A model generated the notes under the pieces. The model ran no database searches. It saw nothing but the letters and a program-made list of their open reading frames with translations, and was not told where the DNA came from. A DNA stretch of 64,000 bases from Corticium candelabrum (Eukaryota; Porifera; Homoscleromorpha; Homosclerophorida; Plakinidae). Below, one piece after another: positions 1 through 60,027 of the stretch (positions are counted from its first letter, which is position 1; each line of letters begins with the position of its first letter). The stretch covers positions 5,628,279 through 5,692,278 of the forward strand of contig NC_085089.1 of assembly GCF_963422355.1 (NCBI RefSeq). Reading direction: 5' to 3'. Made by a program: the position numbers and the translations under genes.

Positions 1-20
1 GTGTCTCCGTTAGAAAATAC

Positions 21-48
21 TTTATTTAGTGCGTTCAAAGACTTTATT
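21..48 (-). promoter_or_regulatory. Two polyadenylation signals for VPS13B
   Basis: Two AATAAA hexamers read on the minus strand (complement of TTTATT at 21-26 and 43-48), about 330-355 nt past the VPS13B stop codon. Their position fits cleavage and polyadenylation signals for this gene. Confidence 0.5.
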
Positions 49-107
49 TAATTAACGCCGACTGACTTTTTCATAACATGCACTCTAACGTGAAAACCCT
101 GGGTGGC

Positions 108-162
108 ACTTACTGATAACTTACTGATAACTTATTGATAACTTACTGATAACTTACTGATC
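108..162. repeat. 11-bp tandem repeat, five units
   Basis: Five copies of ACTTACTGATA head to tail, with one C-to-T change in the third unit and a changed last base in the fifth. It lies in the VPS13B 3' flank between the stop codon and the polyadenylation signals, so it would be in the 3' UTR. Confidence 0.85.
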
Positions 163-376
163 ATTCATATAGATATTACATATTCCTGTGGGCTGGCAAT
201 ACTGCGTTGATGTCTAGTCGTTATTTCCACTGGGTAGAAAACGCAACGGACCTCAGAGTACATAATATGACCAATTTGCTTCTGTCCCGTGTGTGCAAAC
301 ATCACAGCTGTCCAATATATATTACGTATTTCTGGTAGGTATACACAACAAATATCTATTTTCGATGTCTTACAAT

Positions 377-17992
<17,616 letters not shown>

Positions 17993-18476
17993 GTTCCAGT
18001 GTGTACTCGCTTCGCGCGCGCTAGACTTCGTATCACGTGTACTGTAGTGATGTCTACGCACAAAAACAATTACTTATAAAGAAAAAGTATCATACTCGCA
18101 CAATTTGAGGCTTGTTAACCCACATTTAATTAACCACATTTAATTCATAAAGTGCAGTCTGTGCCCGTGTAAGTAGGACATACCCGGATGTGTGTACTTG
18201 ACTGTGGCTACGCGCGTGAGCGCATGCGTCGGAGTGTCTGCGTCTCCACGCCCAAACCTTTGTGTCACTACTCTTGCCCGTTCTCTAACCACCGTCACTA
18301 TCACTTACTAACCGTGTTGGACGCTTGCCATTCGGCCGCGACGTCCGACAGCCGTAAACACTCGAACTCGCGCCGTCTCCGTCTCCGCATCCTCACTCCG
18401 CCACACATTCGCATGGAACGGAAGTGCCGGAAGCGCCATCGCCCGACGTGAAACGCAAGCAACGACGCAGTGACCA
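17993..18476. promoter_or_regulatory. Bidirectional promoter between VPS13B and the MLK kinase gene
   Basis: The two start codons lie head to head, 484 bp apart. The stretch is GC- and CpG-rich compared with the AT-rich introns. It contains a CACGTG E-box (about 18035-18040), an NRF1-like palindrome GCGCATGCGT (about 18220-18229), and two ETS-type GGAA cores close together (about 18418-18433, ACGGAAGTG then GCCGGAAGC) just upstream of the kinase start. These motifs are common in animal housekeeping bidirectional promoters. The motif functions are inferred. Confidence 0.65.
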
Positions 18477-24608
<6,132 letters not shown>

Positions 24609-26237
24609 TAGGAAGATATCTTGAATTGGTGTCGTCGTCTACACGTCATAGAGATCAAAGATGGAAAAGTACTTGCCAAAGCCTGGTAACTTATCTGTGT
24701 AGTATGTAAAAAGATGTTTAGTAAAAAGATTTATCAATGCTATGTGATCTGATGACACTCGAATGTTTCTAACACTCTACAGTTTGCTGCTCATTTGATC
24801 TCGGTGTCCTCGCGATCACGGTTGCCACCATGCATGAATCATAGACCAGCAATCGGGCATTGTGTTACAATAGACATCCACTACTGTCACAGGACAACTG
24901 ACAATCTCAATTATTTTGAATGGTATATCAGTGACATGACATGACAACGGACGTACCTCCAGTCATCCAGTTCTAGAGCTGGACATATTGCTATCCAGTT
25001 CTAGAACCAAGGTCCGAGACTTCCATTTCAATTTTCAATTGTTTTAATTTTTCAACTTTCTTGACTAGCACTTCCACTTTTATCAATGATCTTCAATGTT
25101 TTTCAGCCAAAAATTTGAATTTGACAAGCAAAATTTCTATTTTCAATTTTGTGGGAAATGATCTACCCACATGGCCATCTTAGTTCTCTGGAACAAGTTG
25201 TTGTGCCATCAATTGCAACAGGTTTGTCGAAATACGTTTCGAAAGCTGTAGCAGCTGTACACCAAGCACGACAAAAATAATACGCCAGATATTTGTGCAT
25301 GCGTACTAAACCTAACTTGCCATCCAGTTCTAGCATGTCCGAATCTGGATGGACCTTATGCATTAGGTGTAATCGAGGGTTTAGGGTTAGGTCTGTTCAT
25401 GGTGAACAAACGTTGAGTAAATACAAGAGACCAAGTCAGTATGGAAAATAGGGAATTATTTTGGCTCAGACAAACTGAGCCTTGGTAGGACATTCTTGTA
25501 TGGTGTTACATGTCTAATTAAGTGCCTCCCCTACTGCAGCCATTTTGCATGATAACTTTACAACCAACTTCTGAGAGAGAAATGGTGTTAAAGGCAGCTG
25601 AGGTTTTCTCTGAATAAAGCATGCTAGGACGCACGTAAGTTCATGAAATTAACAGTTACACCATTGGAAAGGCCATCACGTGCTAAGAGACAAGGTTTAC
25701 ACTATCATATATGCGTATGGGTGGATTTTGTCCTACCATGTCCCAACACTGGTGCAGTATTTGGTCGAACAAACAACGCATTTGGTGGGACATTGTCCTA
25801 TGTCCTACCGTTATTTTCCACAGTGCCAAGTAGTCACCAACTGCACATGAGAATGACGGGGTAAGTTTCATGACAAACACTCCTGTTGCCATGCACGGAA
25901 ACCAATGCAATTGACCAGATTTCCATGGAGTGTGTAGCTATTGACTACGACATACTGTACCGATCTCTGCTTTTATGAGCTTGGAAAACAAACAGTAGTC
26001 TCAAACAAACTAGTCTCCTATGTTTGATTGGCATGCTTTAGATTCATAATTGACAAAAACGATACAGTAAACATGAAACCTACAAACAAAGTAAGACACC
26101 TTTCGTTGTCTTACAAAATGATTACTTTATTAAGATTATTTATATCAAGTAATAATAATGATGCACATACAATACTTACAGTACTCGGACACAACAGCAC
26201 ACTCTACTATATCTGTATTATATACAAATATATGGTT

Positions 26238-26318
<81 letters not shown>

Positions 26319-26661
26319 ATCCACAAATTGTGGATATGAACAAACCATGATGGTTAAGGTTAAGGTTAAGCATCCATGGTTCGTATCGGCAATCCATGGT
26401 TTGTACAGGTAAATAAATCATGGACTGTACTGGGCTTGCGCACAACGTATTTAAGTAGTAGGAAGAAGTTTGTCTGCATCTAGTGATTCCGTCTCAGGCA
26501 ATGATCTCAGTACACTGTTGGTAACTGTTGAAGTCAGAGTCAAAAAATACCCTACATTGTTACCAACCAGACTATTTGTAAAGACTTCAAAATTTCTCCG
26601 AGATTGGTTTCTGTTTGTCGTCCTGTCAGAAGGATGTTGTGACACTAGATGTAAGCATGAT

Positions 26662-26701
<40 letters not shown>

Positions 26702-26829
26702 CTGTTGATAAATAGTATCAAATATCTATGTATTTGTGTACATCAATATTAGTTAACCACACAACCAATAATTCCTAAACTTCGATACATACAGCACTCA
26801 ACAAAATCACTACAACTGAGTTACCTTCA
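24609..26829. other. Intergenic region between convergent genes
   Basis: Holds the 3' ends of the MLK gene (plus) and Pecanex (minus). A plus-strand AATAAA lies at 25613-25618. The motif CCAGTTCTAG recurs at about 24967, 24996, and 25322, possibly from a degraded repeat. A (TA)n tract lies at 26243-26316 and a short (AC)n at about 26666-26700. No coding region is supported. Confidence 0.6.
26243..26316. repeat. (TA)n microsatellite
   Basis: About 37 TA units in the intergenic region. Confidence 0.97.
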
Positions 26830-51901
<25,072 letters not shown>

Positions 51902-53000
51902 GATGATTTGGGTCACGTGGAATGTCCACGTCTACGGTAATCACCTCGTTGATATTTATAGACCAATATATTTTACCCAAGAATTATATCTTTTAGAGAA
52001 TAAGGGTATTACTTGTTTGACGGGAAATGTATGCTTAAAACTTCGTGCGCGCTTTTTGCTTTATTTTTTACTAGTTGCACGGTATCCGCAGGCGCCTCGC
52101 GTTCGTGAGTTCAACGAAGATCAGACCCATCTGTAGTCGGACACGGAAACGATTTTCCTATCATGAAACGTGGTCGTGGGGAGAAAAAATTTGAGATCTG
52201 TGTGTACACAATGACTTAGATACTTTAGACCATGGTCTAGGTGTACACACAAATCTCAAATTTCTCTATTAAATACCAAGAGCTCGATGGAGAGCCATAT
52301 AGTACCACGCTCCTTTCTGTTGTGCGACCCGGATTAGAAGCCTCGCTACGCTCGGCAACTACGCTCGGCAATTATTTACTTATTTAGTATTTTATTAATT
52401 TATTTATTTTATTATTTATTTATTAATTAATGTTATTTACGATTTTTATCTAATACTAAATCTACTTTTACTGTACCATTAGTTAGATGATTGATACAAT
52501 CAGCATTTTTCCAAAGTCGTACAGTCTAGACTAGACTAGTTACGATCGCATCCGCAGCACAATTAACTAGTAGAGAAGTATTTCGGAGAAATTAAGAAAC
52601 TTGTCTGTCTTTCTTTCTCATGTTTCTCTAGCTTTATCCATGAGACTATGACTTGTTTCAGTCGTTGGGGAGTTTCTGTGGTCTGGCGAACGGTCCGTTG
52701 ACGATGAAGTTCAGTGCTTTCCTGGTGGTCATTGATATCCACTAGGCGTACTTGCGGCTAAAGACAGAAAACTTTTTGTAGCGCACGCTAGCAAGAGTTA
52801 TTGCTTCGCGTGACACATCTACAATGTGCACGTGACTTTAGTTTTCGCTTGATCGGTGGTAGCGTGCTGACTCCCTCATCTGTGATAGCGAAGATTGAGT
52901 GTAAAAACGAAGCTTACTGCTTGAGAACTGGAGCTCGTTTGGTCGTGATGCGAACTAGAAGAGATTTCGATTGCACACAACCTGGATGAAGGTACACGAA
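51902..53000. other. Pecanex upstream region
   Basis: Contains the CACGTG motif near the Pecanex start and a small foldback at about 52180-52272. The remainder is AT-rich with no coding region I can support. The Pecanex promoter should be here. Confidence 0.45.
52180..52272. repeat. Small inverted repeat (foldback)
   Basis: Arms TTTGAGATCTGTGTGTACAC and, reversed, TTTGAGATTTGTGTGTACAC (19 of 20), about 33 bp apart, with an inner palindrome AGACCATGGTCT. About 280-370 bp upstream of the Pecanex start codon. Confidence 0.7.
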
Positions 53001-53009
53001 GTGTGCTCG

Positions 53010-53026
53010 TGTGTGTGTGCGTGCGT

Positions 53027-53059
<33 letters not shown>

Positions 53060-53078
53060 CCTGTCTGTCTGTCTGTCA

Positions 53079-53109
<31 letters not shown>
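53010..53109. repeat. (GTGC)n(GT)n(CTGT)n compound microsatellite, 3' flank of retrotransposon
   Basis: GTGC and GT repeats lead into CTGT repeats that adjoin the retrotransposon 3' end. Matching repeats (CTGT, then GCGT, then GT) lie on the other side at 55337-55390. Confidence 0.93.
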
Positions 53110-55340
53110 CAATACATATATTTTCAATATTGAAATCTACAATCAACACAACTAAGCAACTCTACTGTCCCAATCGCACAAAATCTCTACCAAACTAAAA
53201 CTCTACAGAAAACAGCCCTATATAGGGCTGTACAGTAAAGCACATTAATAATTGTGTGTATTGTTCATTCTCTTCACTTTCCTTGTATGTTCCAGTAAGC
53301 GGGATGTCTTCCTGGTAATCACTCTAGCGTTACATTGTTGTAACTGAACTGATACGCGTTGTCTCCAATATGTTGTAAAATTGGATGCATTCTGATGACC
53401 GTCCTCATCATAAGACATGAGAGAAAGAGTCTTTAAAAACTGTTGAGCCTCATCACCCCATCTGCCATAATGTTCAAATACCAAAGGGATTGCTGTTGGT
53501 GTATACCCTCCTGGTAGCAGCTGGGAGTCATACTTTGTATGTTTGATCTTTTCTCTTCTGGATGCGGCAGCACCATCAACATAAGCAGCTCTAGATAGGA
53601 TGTCTTTGCTGAATGGATGTGATAGAGCAATGTCTAATTCTGCTGCTGGCATGCAGAATGATTCCGCAACATAGATGTCTGGCCTTCCACTGGAAGTGGT
53701 GTAGCGATCTTTAGGCTCAATGTAGTACGGTACATGTAACTGGCTGAGACAATCTGCCCACACAGAAACTATACAGTTGTGAGACCACACTGGTCCACCT
53801 CCAAATTTACAAGTCAATAGATGATAACCTTCTCTATCGATCGTTTTTCCACATTCACATTCGTACTCATCTGCCAACAAAGGCAAGGGCATCGCCATTC
53901 CCAACCTCATGAATGCCGCCAAGCGGAAATTTCCAGGTAAAATTGCGAGATTCTGGGTTGATGGGGTGGCATTTAGCCAAGAGCCTGCACCTTTTCCTTG
54001 CAAGGAACGTAATCTTGCTGAATCCTTTCCAGATTCTTTATCCAATAAAATATTGACTTGAGCTTTCGTGACCTTATCTATCAGATGATGCTGCAGATGC
54101 TTAGTATTAGACAATAGATCATTCATTGATTGATCAGCATCTAAACATTCATGAAGAATGTGGCCTACAGAATTTTCAGAACTCTTTGAGGATAACAAAA
54201 CATCAATCTGAGGTTCTAAAGCTGCAAAACGTTTTGGCAGCTCATGCACAGAATGAGCCCACGAGGACACAAAAATCAAGTTTGATATTTCTTGTAATGA
54301 TGTCAAGCCAAAACCACCATATCTGATAGGCAAGGTTGCTTGCTTCCACTTTTCATCAGTAAGGGCAGAAATTTGTAACAAATTTGAAAACGTAGAGCGA
54401 GATAGATGATCATGAAGAACTGCAGCAGCTCGCATGCTTTTGGGTTTAACACTTCGAGATAAGTAAAACATTCTTGGTAAGTGACAGAGTCTTAGCAATA
54501 ACATAGCTTCTTGAGTTCCTAAAGTGAGTAGTTGATGGCATAAATTTTCTCCATGTTTTGCAATAGTAACACATGCCTGTGACATGAAATCTTCCTTTCC
54601 AACAGGAATTCCCAGAATAGATATTCCTTCTGTTGTGATAGGAATAGATGTATGTGACTCGATCTCGACAGATGAAGGGTTGTAAATTTCGCACTTGGTG
54701 TCCTGAATGTCCAAACCAATATTATGGAACATAGGCTTCAGGTCTTCAAAGACTGCCAAGACATTATCAGAAGGGCCTACTAGAAACACATCATCTAGAT
54801 ATGCCAAGACCACTACACAAGGATGATCATTCTGCAATTTGGTCAACAATTCCTGAATTGCAGTAGCAAACAAAACTGGACCCAAAGGATCCCCTTGATG
54901 TATGCCTTCTTCAGAAGACAGTATGACAGGGCTGTCTCCTTGCAAGTAGATAAGGGGACCAAAGCCTGCGTACATTTGGTTGACATGGGGAAGCATCTCA
55001 GGAAAGTGTTTTGAGACCTGAGTAAGTAGATGAGACCTTTTAACAGAATTAAAGGCATTCTTGGCATCAGTCTTCATGACCACCCAATCTTTATGAGAAT
55101 CTAGCAGCAACTGAACATGATGAACCAAAAGATCAGCTCCACCATCTGTGGCAATGCCATGCTGTAAAGGAGCAAAGAATTTACTAAAAGAGTCCTTGTA
55201 TTGAGAACAGATAGTCTTTGCAGTTATTCGTCGAAACACTTCACCTATTGCAATGGGCCTCACATCTCCTGAAGACTTAGGCAGAGCAATAAGACGAGCT
55301 GCACACAATAGCTTTGTTATTGGTTCAGGAACTGAACTGT
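53110..55340 (-). mobile_element. 5'-truncated RLE-type retrotransposon in a microsatellite
   Basis: About 2.2 kb between (CTGT)n tracts. On the minus strand it carries one open frame (RT plus restriction-like endonuclease) and a 135-bp 3' UTR with a perfect 20-bp palindrome (ACAGCCCTAT/ATAGGGCTGT, about 53212-53231). It ends with a tail that passes into (GACA)n. The 5' end is cut inside the reverse transcriptase, as in incomplete target-primed reverse transcription. There are no stops or frameshifts in about 690 codons, so the insertion looks recent. Confidence 0.8.
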
Positions 55341-55380
55341 CTGTCTGTCTGTGTATGTGTGCGTGCGTGCGTGCGTGCAT
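53245..55380 (-). CDS. Reverse transcriptase with restriction-like endonuclease, 5'-truncated
   Basis: 711 codons; the first 17 or so (HARTHAHIHRQTD) are translated microsatellite, so the true N-terminus is missing. Reverse transcriptase motifs: SGDVRPIAIGEVFRR, VMKTDAKNAFNSVK (motif A), HQGDPLGPVLFATA (motif B), VLAYLDDVFLVG (YLDD catalytic box), and SILGIPVG. Further on is a zinc-knuckle-like CECGKTIDREGYHLLTC and then GRPDIYVAESFCMPAAELDI, a PD…(D/E) arrangement typical of the restriction-like endonuclease after the RT in R2/CRE/NeSL-type elements. Membership in one of those clades is inference. The frame is intact to its stop at 53245. Confidence 0.82.
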   Translation of the reverse strand: MHARTHAHIHRQTDSSVPEPITKLLCAARLIALPKSSGDVRPIAIGEVFRRITAKTICSQYKDSFSKFFAPLQHGIATDGGADLLVHHVQLLLDSHKDWVVMKTDAKNAFNSVKRSHLLTQVSKHFPEMLPHVNQMYAGFGPLIYLQGDSPVILSSEEGIHQGDPLGPVLFATAIQELLTKLQNDHPCVVVLAYLDDVFLVGPSDNVLAVFEDLKPMFHNIGLDIQDTKCEIYNPSSVEIESHTSIPITTEGISILGIPVGKEDFMSQACVTIAKHGENLCHQLLTLGTQEAMLLLRLCHLPRMFYLSRSVKPKSMRAAAVLHDHLSRSTFSNLLQISALTDEKWKQATLPIRYGGFGLTSLQEISNLIFVSSWAHSVHELPKRFAALEPQIDVLLSSKSSENSVGHILHECLDADQSMNDLLSNTKHLQHHLIDKVTKAQVNILLDKESGKDSARLRSLQGKGAGSWLNATPSTQNLAILPGNFRLAAFMRLGMAMPLPLLADEYECECGKTIDREGYHLLTCKFGGGPVWSHNCIVSVWADCLSQLHVPYYIEPKDRYTTSSGRPDIYVAESFCMPAAELDIALSHPFSKDILSRAAYVDGAAASRREKIKHTKYDSQLLPGGYTPTAIPLVFEHYGRWGDEAQQFLKTLSLMSYDEDGHQNASNFTTYWRQRVSVQLQQCNARVITRKTSRLLEHTRKVKRMNNTHNY

Positions 55381-55399
55381 GTGTGTGTGGTTTTATAAA

Positions 55400-56071
55400 A
55401 GGAGTGATTGGCTACGTGTGCATCACTAGAGAATACTTGTGTGTGTTTGTTTAATAATATTACGCTTAAATATTGTACCATATAATTGTAATATGGCAAT
55501 GAAGTGGTGCATGGGAAGGTGGGTTAATTAATTAGTTCATAGCTATAGACATGCAATAGCAACAGTGTATCTTTAGGTAGCTATTCTATATATATACCCA
55601 CTGTCATACCCAAAACTTTCCCAAGCTAGTTATCTTACCAGTCCCAGTCCCAAAATATGTAACTACCATACAGTTACAGGAAATTCTCAACAGCCATCAA
55701 TTAAAGTCCAGGTGAAATCTACTATGTAGTCTACATGCATACAATATGCACACAGTATGTTCATAATCTCAGATTCTGCTACAGCTTGTAGCACTCCAGT
55801 GTCATTGATGCCAGTATTAACCATCAACTATATCCTGGGTATATAGATGTCACATGCCGACTTTTGTTGGTTTAATGTTTTGCTCTATAAATTTGGCCAG
55901 CTAATTCTAACTGCCTAAGAACTGTCTTTTTCAAATTCCAATTTGTTATGTAATTGTTGTGTTCTCAATTACAACACGTGTTTACAAGACTGAGGAAGAG
56001 ACTGTTTTATTACTCATAAGAGTGAGGTGAATTTCACACCTCGTGGAGTAACCAGGTTACAGTATCAGTGC

Positions 56072-56141
<70 letters not shown>

Positions 56142-57196
56142 TGTTTGCTATTAACTTAGTATATTATCAAATTGGTCTCACTGCAGTTGTGGTGTAAAGT
56201 AACAACTTTGTCTTAGCACGATGCTACAAACAGTGTACAAGAGCTACAAACTATCACCAGTCTCTGATTATTGCAGTATTGAAAAACCTTACAAACGTTG
56301 CCAAGTAACTAAATCTTTAGATTCTTTCTAGCACAATCTGTTCTGCAGGTATGGAAGTGACGTCGTTAATCACTGTCACTATTGGTTTCATTGTCACTGA
56401 TCCTACAGACTTCATATTCTTTGTCCTCATCTGGCAGCTCAGGAAACTGTAAAGTTTGCCCGTTATTAGTGCATATGCTGTCATAATGAAAACCAGTCTG
56501 TGCTATTTCAATATGACCATTGGTGTACCAGGTCCGGATCCAGAGGGGGTTCAGGGGGTTAAACCCCCTCTTTTCCAATAGGCGTGGTTCAATAGTTTTA
56601 TATAATTTTATATAATTTCATTAGAAAAGAGAAAATTAGTAATGCTATAAATAACTGCTAACGGTGAACCCCCTCTTTCAAAATTCCTGGATTCAGCTCT
56701 GTGTACAACAGAGACAGCTGTGGCAGTTGTGATGTGTCTGGTACTTGAGGACTGTAGGATGGCTTGAAACGTAGCCACCTGATTTGTCTAGTTGTGGGAT
56801 GGGGAGAGTACACATACACAGGCATTTGGTAGCTGTCACTCGCTGCCTGAATTTCAACCTGTGTTCCTCACACTCCTAGTTGATGAATGTATTTTTATTG
56901 TTGTCGAAAAGTTGTTGTTTCAGAAGGAATATAGAATTGTTGGTATCTGTCACGGTTAAGCACTATGACATCTGCAAGAAATTCCCTAAGCTGGTGGTGA
57001 AGGGTATCTCTTCCAAAGAGTTGTTTTGACATAGCTCTGAAGAGGCAGTTACCATCTCCTTTTACTGCAGATCATTGTCTGCTCTCAGAAGCTAGAAATC
57101 TGTCAATGTGAATCGTCCACTTTCCTAGCTTCTTTTTAATTGGACTTTGAATGGCCCTCTCTGGTATACGTACTACTGTTCCAGGACATAGCAGTA
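55400..57196. other. Intergenic region
   Basis: No gene found. Holds a (GT)n tract (56072-56138). At about 56535-56702 a small repeat has similar ends (GGATCCAG with GAGGGGGTT at the left; GAATCCAG with GAGGGGGTT reversed at the right) and TGTAC on both flanks. This is a possible worn MITE. Confidence 0.4.
56072..56138. repeat. (GT)n microsatellite
   Basis: GT tract, intergenic. Confidence 0.96.
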
Positions 57197-57551
57197 CACT
57201 CAAACTCCCCTTATCCGGACGCCCCATATCCGGGCACGTCCGTCTACCGGGCACCCCCGTATTGCACAATTGCATCACGTGTATTGCGCGTGGTCCACGT
57301 GCACGAGGTCGAGGCAAAGGTCGTGTAATCAAAAGTCCAGTACTAGTCCAGTTTCTTGTCGACAGATAGCCATACTTAGGTGCTAGTTTCTTATTTACAG
57401 CTTGTAAGACTTACCTGAAGATGTCTGAGACTAGACCAACGCAGACGCCTGCCCTGCAGAAGCGAAATGTGGGGGTGTTCCCAGATGTGGCCGTTTCTGA
57501 GTTATGGGCAGTGTCCGGTCTCAAGTTGCCCGGATAAGGGGAGTTTGAGTG
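57197..57551. mobile_element. Pogo/Tigger-type MITE, 355 bp, TA duplication
   Basis: Both ends read CACTCAAACTCCCCTTATCC (20 of 20 identical), flanked by TA at 57195-57196 and 57552-57553. The right subterminal segment (GTTATGGGCAGTGTCCGGTC) matches the one in the element at 31143-31601 (GTTATGGACAGTGCCCAGTC), so the two share ancestry. The perfect ends suggest a young copy. Confidence 0.88.
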
Positions 57552-58536
57552 TATGTTCTTGTTCAGAACACCCTAGCATAGGCACATGTATAACAATGAC
57601 TTATTGGTATTCTTATAGTGTGTTAATTGCCTCAATGATTTTGTCATATGTTGTATTCTCTGTTGTGGACTCTAATACATTGCCTGTCCAATTGAGATCA
57701 CAAAATGAGTAGTACGTATAAATAGTATGTCATGACAGAATTAATACTGTAAATGAAATAATTTTGAATTTTGTAATTTTTGCCAGGACTGGCAAATTTT
57801 CCAAGTTAATAACTTGCTGAAGTTGTTATCGACAACTTACAGACAGTCAACATCAACATATTAGTATATTGACTGTGTTAAAACCATGGAGTTGTTTGTG
57901 CATAGGTGTTGTTTGGCTTTTATAAGACAAAACACATGCAAAACAAAGTGGGTTTGTGAGACATTTTCAGTAGTCAGTGATGATCGTACCTGTGGTTATA
58001 GCTGACGATATTGATATCGTGCCTCTATGATTGAACAAGGCATTTTGTATCGAAGTCCTTGCATAGCAGTCACAGGCAATGTCAGTTTTGCAAAATTAAA
58101 TTGATTGTGAAAACAGTTTGACTTCTGATTGCTAAATATATTTGCTTGCAAAATGAATTGATTTACAGTATATTATTTACAGTATATTATTTACAGTATT
58201 TACAGTATTATATTTACGGTACACAATTATCAAGAGTATACAATTGAACAGGTGTGAGACCATAACAATATAAAGAATCGGAATAGTACGCATAAGTATT
58301 TTAGATACAGGGAGACATGCAGTAGTGGTATGCTGATGTGATTGAATGGAATGTACATTATCTTTGAAGACATATCGAGGCTGTAGCTAGACCTGTACGC
58401 AAAGTCTTCTGTAAAGACATCATTGCTGTGCATATCTGAAGAGTGGACATACACATGCATATGCATACGTACATACATATAATGATATAGTACAATTTAT
58501 ATACTACAGTACATATGCATGTGCACACACCTTAGT

Positions 58537-58644
<108 letters not shown>

Positions 58645-59105
58645 GGCTATTTGTTTTAGAAGAAACAGGAATGTTTAACTTAAGATTACTATCAGTCACA
58701 ATTACACAAATTGATTAAATTGTACTGTTGTAGGAAACAAACTGGAATAGGTTTTGAAGGTGGTTAATTCCTCGGTTATTTTCATCCCATGTGCTTCTCC
58801 AAGATGATTTCTAGTTTGCAACAGACGTGTACAGTGGAAAGTGCAGTTGGTCTCTAGACAGCGCATGGCAGGATCCTTTCCAACACTCATTGTTTATCAT
58901 AAAGGGCACTTGATCACAACCTAGACTCTAATAGTATATGATAATGTATGTGCAGGTCAAATATTGTAACTCTTATATTAGGAGACACTTACACAGACGA
59001 TTTTCAAATACCCTACTTTAATGACTCGGCTCTTCTACTGCAGACACCTTGACTTGTTAGACTACAGGTGTGATAATCATAACATGTACTACAGGAAGTT
59101 TGTTC

Positions 59106-59152
59106 TTCGCGCGAAAACAAGTGGAAATACGGGTTTTTAGTTTCGCGCGAAA
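59106..59152. promoter_or_regulatory. Paired E2F-like palindromes
   Basis: TTCGCGCGAAAA (59106-59117) and TTTCGCGCGAAA (59141-59152), about 35 bp apart, in otherwise AT-rich DNA 0.9 kb upstream of the fibrinogen-like gene. The core matches the E2F/DP consensus (TTTSGCGC) on both strands. Function is inferred only. Confidence 0.4.
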
Positions 59153-60027
59153 TGGATTAGGTACTGTACATTGTGCAGACAGGTTTGCTGACACTTTCCA
59201 GCATTATGCCATCTGGTGCACGTGCATGCCATTACGTTTCTGTGAGTGTCACGTGAAACAATGCGTTAGCGTGCGTTACAGCAGAAGTCCTCTGTCTTTA
59301 CCTTCTTTTTACTTAAATTAATTAAAACGCAGGAGTCGTGTGTGACACTCACAGTACTGGCTTGTGATGTAGGAGATGTGCATGATTAAGTACATACCCA
59401 TCCCTACATACCCATCATTTTCTCAAAATGTTTTTTTTATTTTTTGTTTTTGTAACACGGAATGACGTTGGGGTGTCAGTTGATGACGTTGGGGGGGGAA
59501 CTTAGTAGACGGTAGTCCACTTATAGCAGTTAGTAAGGAGAGATGGCAGGAAGTACAGTAGACGGGATGATACCAGACTCTCGCGCCTGGAATTGTCATA
59601 AAGGCACCGGACAAGACTAGCGCGAGAGAGTTTGGGGACGAGGCACGGAAAGCGGTCGGAATGCATTTCAATTCTTGCGCTGGAATGAGTAGCGTAGCTC
59701 GAGTACATGACACAATCAGTTGTAGTCTGATAGAGTTGACACAGCTATTATGACTAATTAGTAAAGGCACCTGGACAAACTAAACAAGTGAGAACACACC
59801 TTGCGCATGATAGCACCTCTGCACGGCAAGGTGATAATTATGATTAATTAGCGCAAACCCGGGTTTCTAACCCTAGTGTGAACACATCCTTTTTTGGAAG
59901 TTTGTTGTTCGCTATCATGCAAAACCTAACGCCGGATAACGATAATTAAGTTACAATTGAGAGCTATATCTACACCAGGTTGCAGCCGGACTCTCTAAAT
60001 CGTCGGCAGTCTACCAAAGCTCGAGGA

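Noticed and set aside
56535..56702. Small repeat with GATCCAG/GAGGGGGTT ends
   Set aside because: The terminal match is imperfect and the TGTAC flank is only five bases and offset; mentioned only in the intergenic entry.
58702..58890. 62-codon minus-strand frame with a Cys/His pattern (CTFHC…HLGEAH)
   Set aside because: The spacing is too short for a standard C2H2 finger, there is no extended homology I can name and no splice partner, and it lies next to an AC tract.
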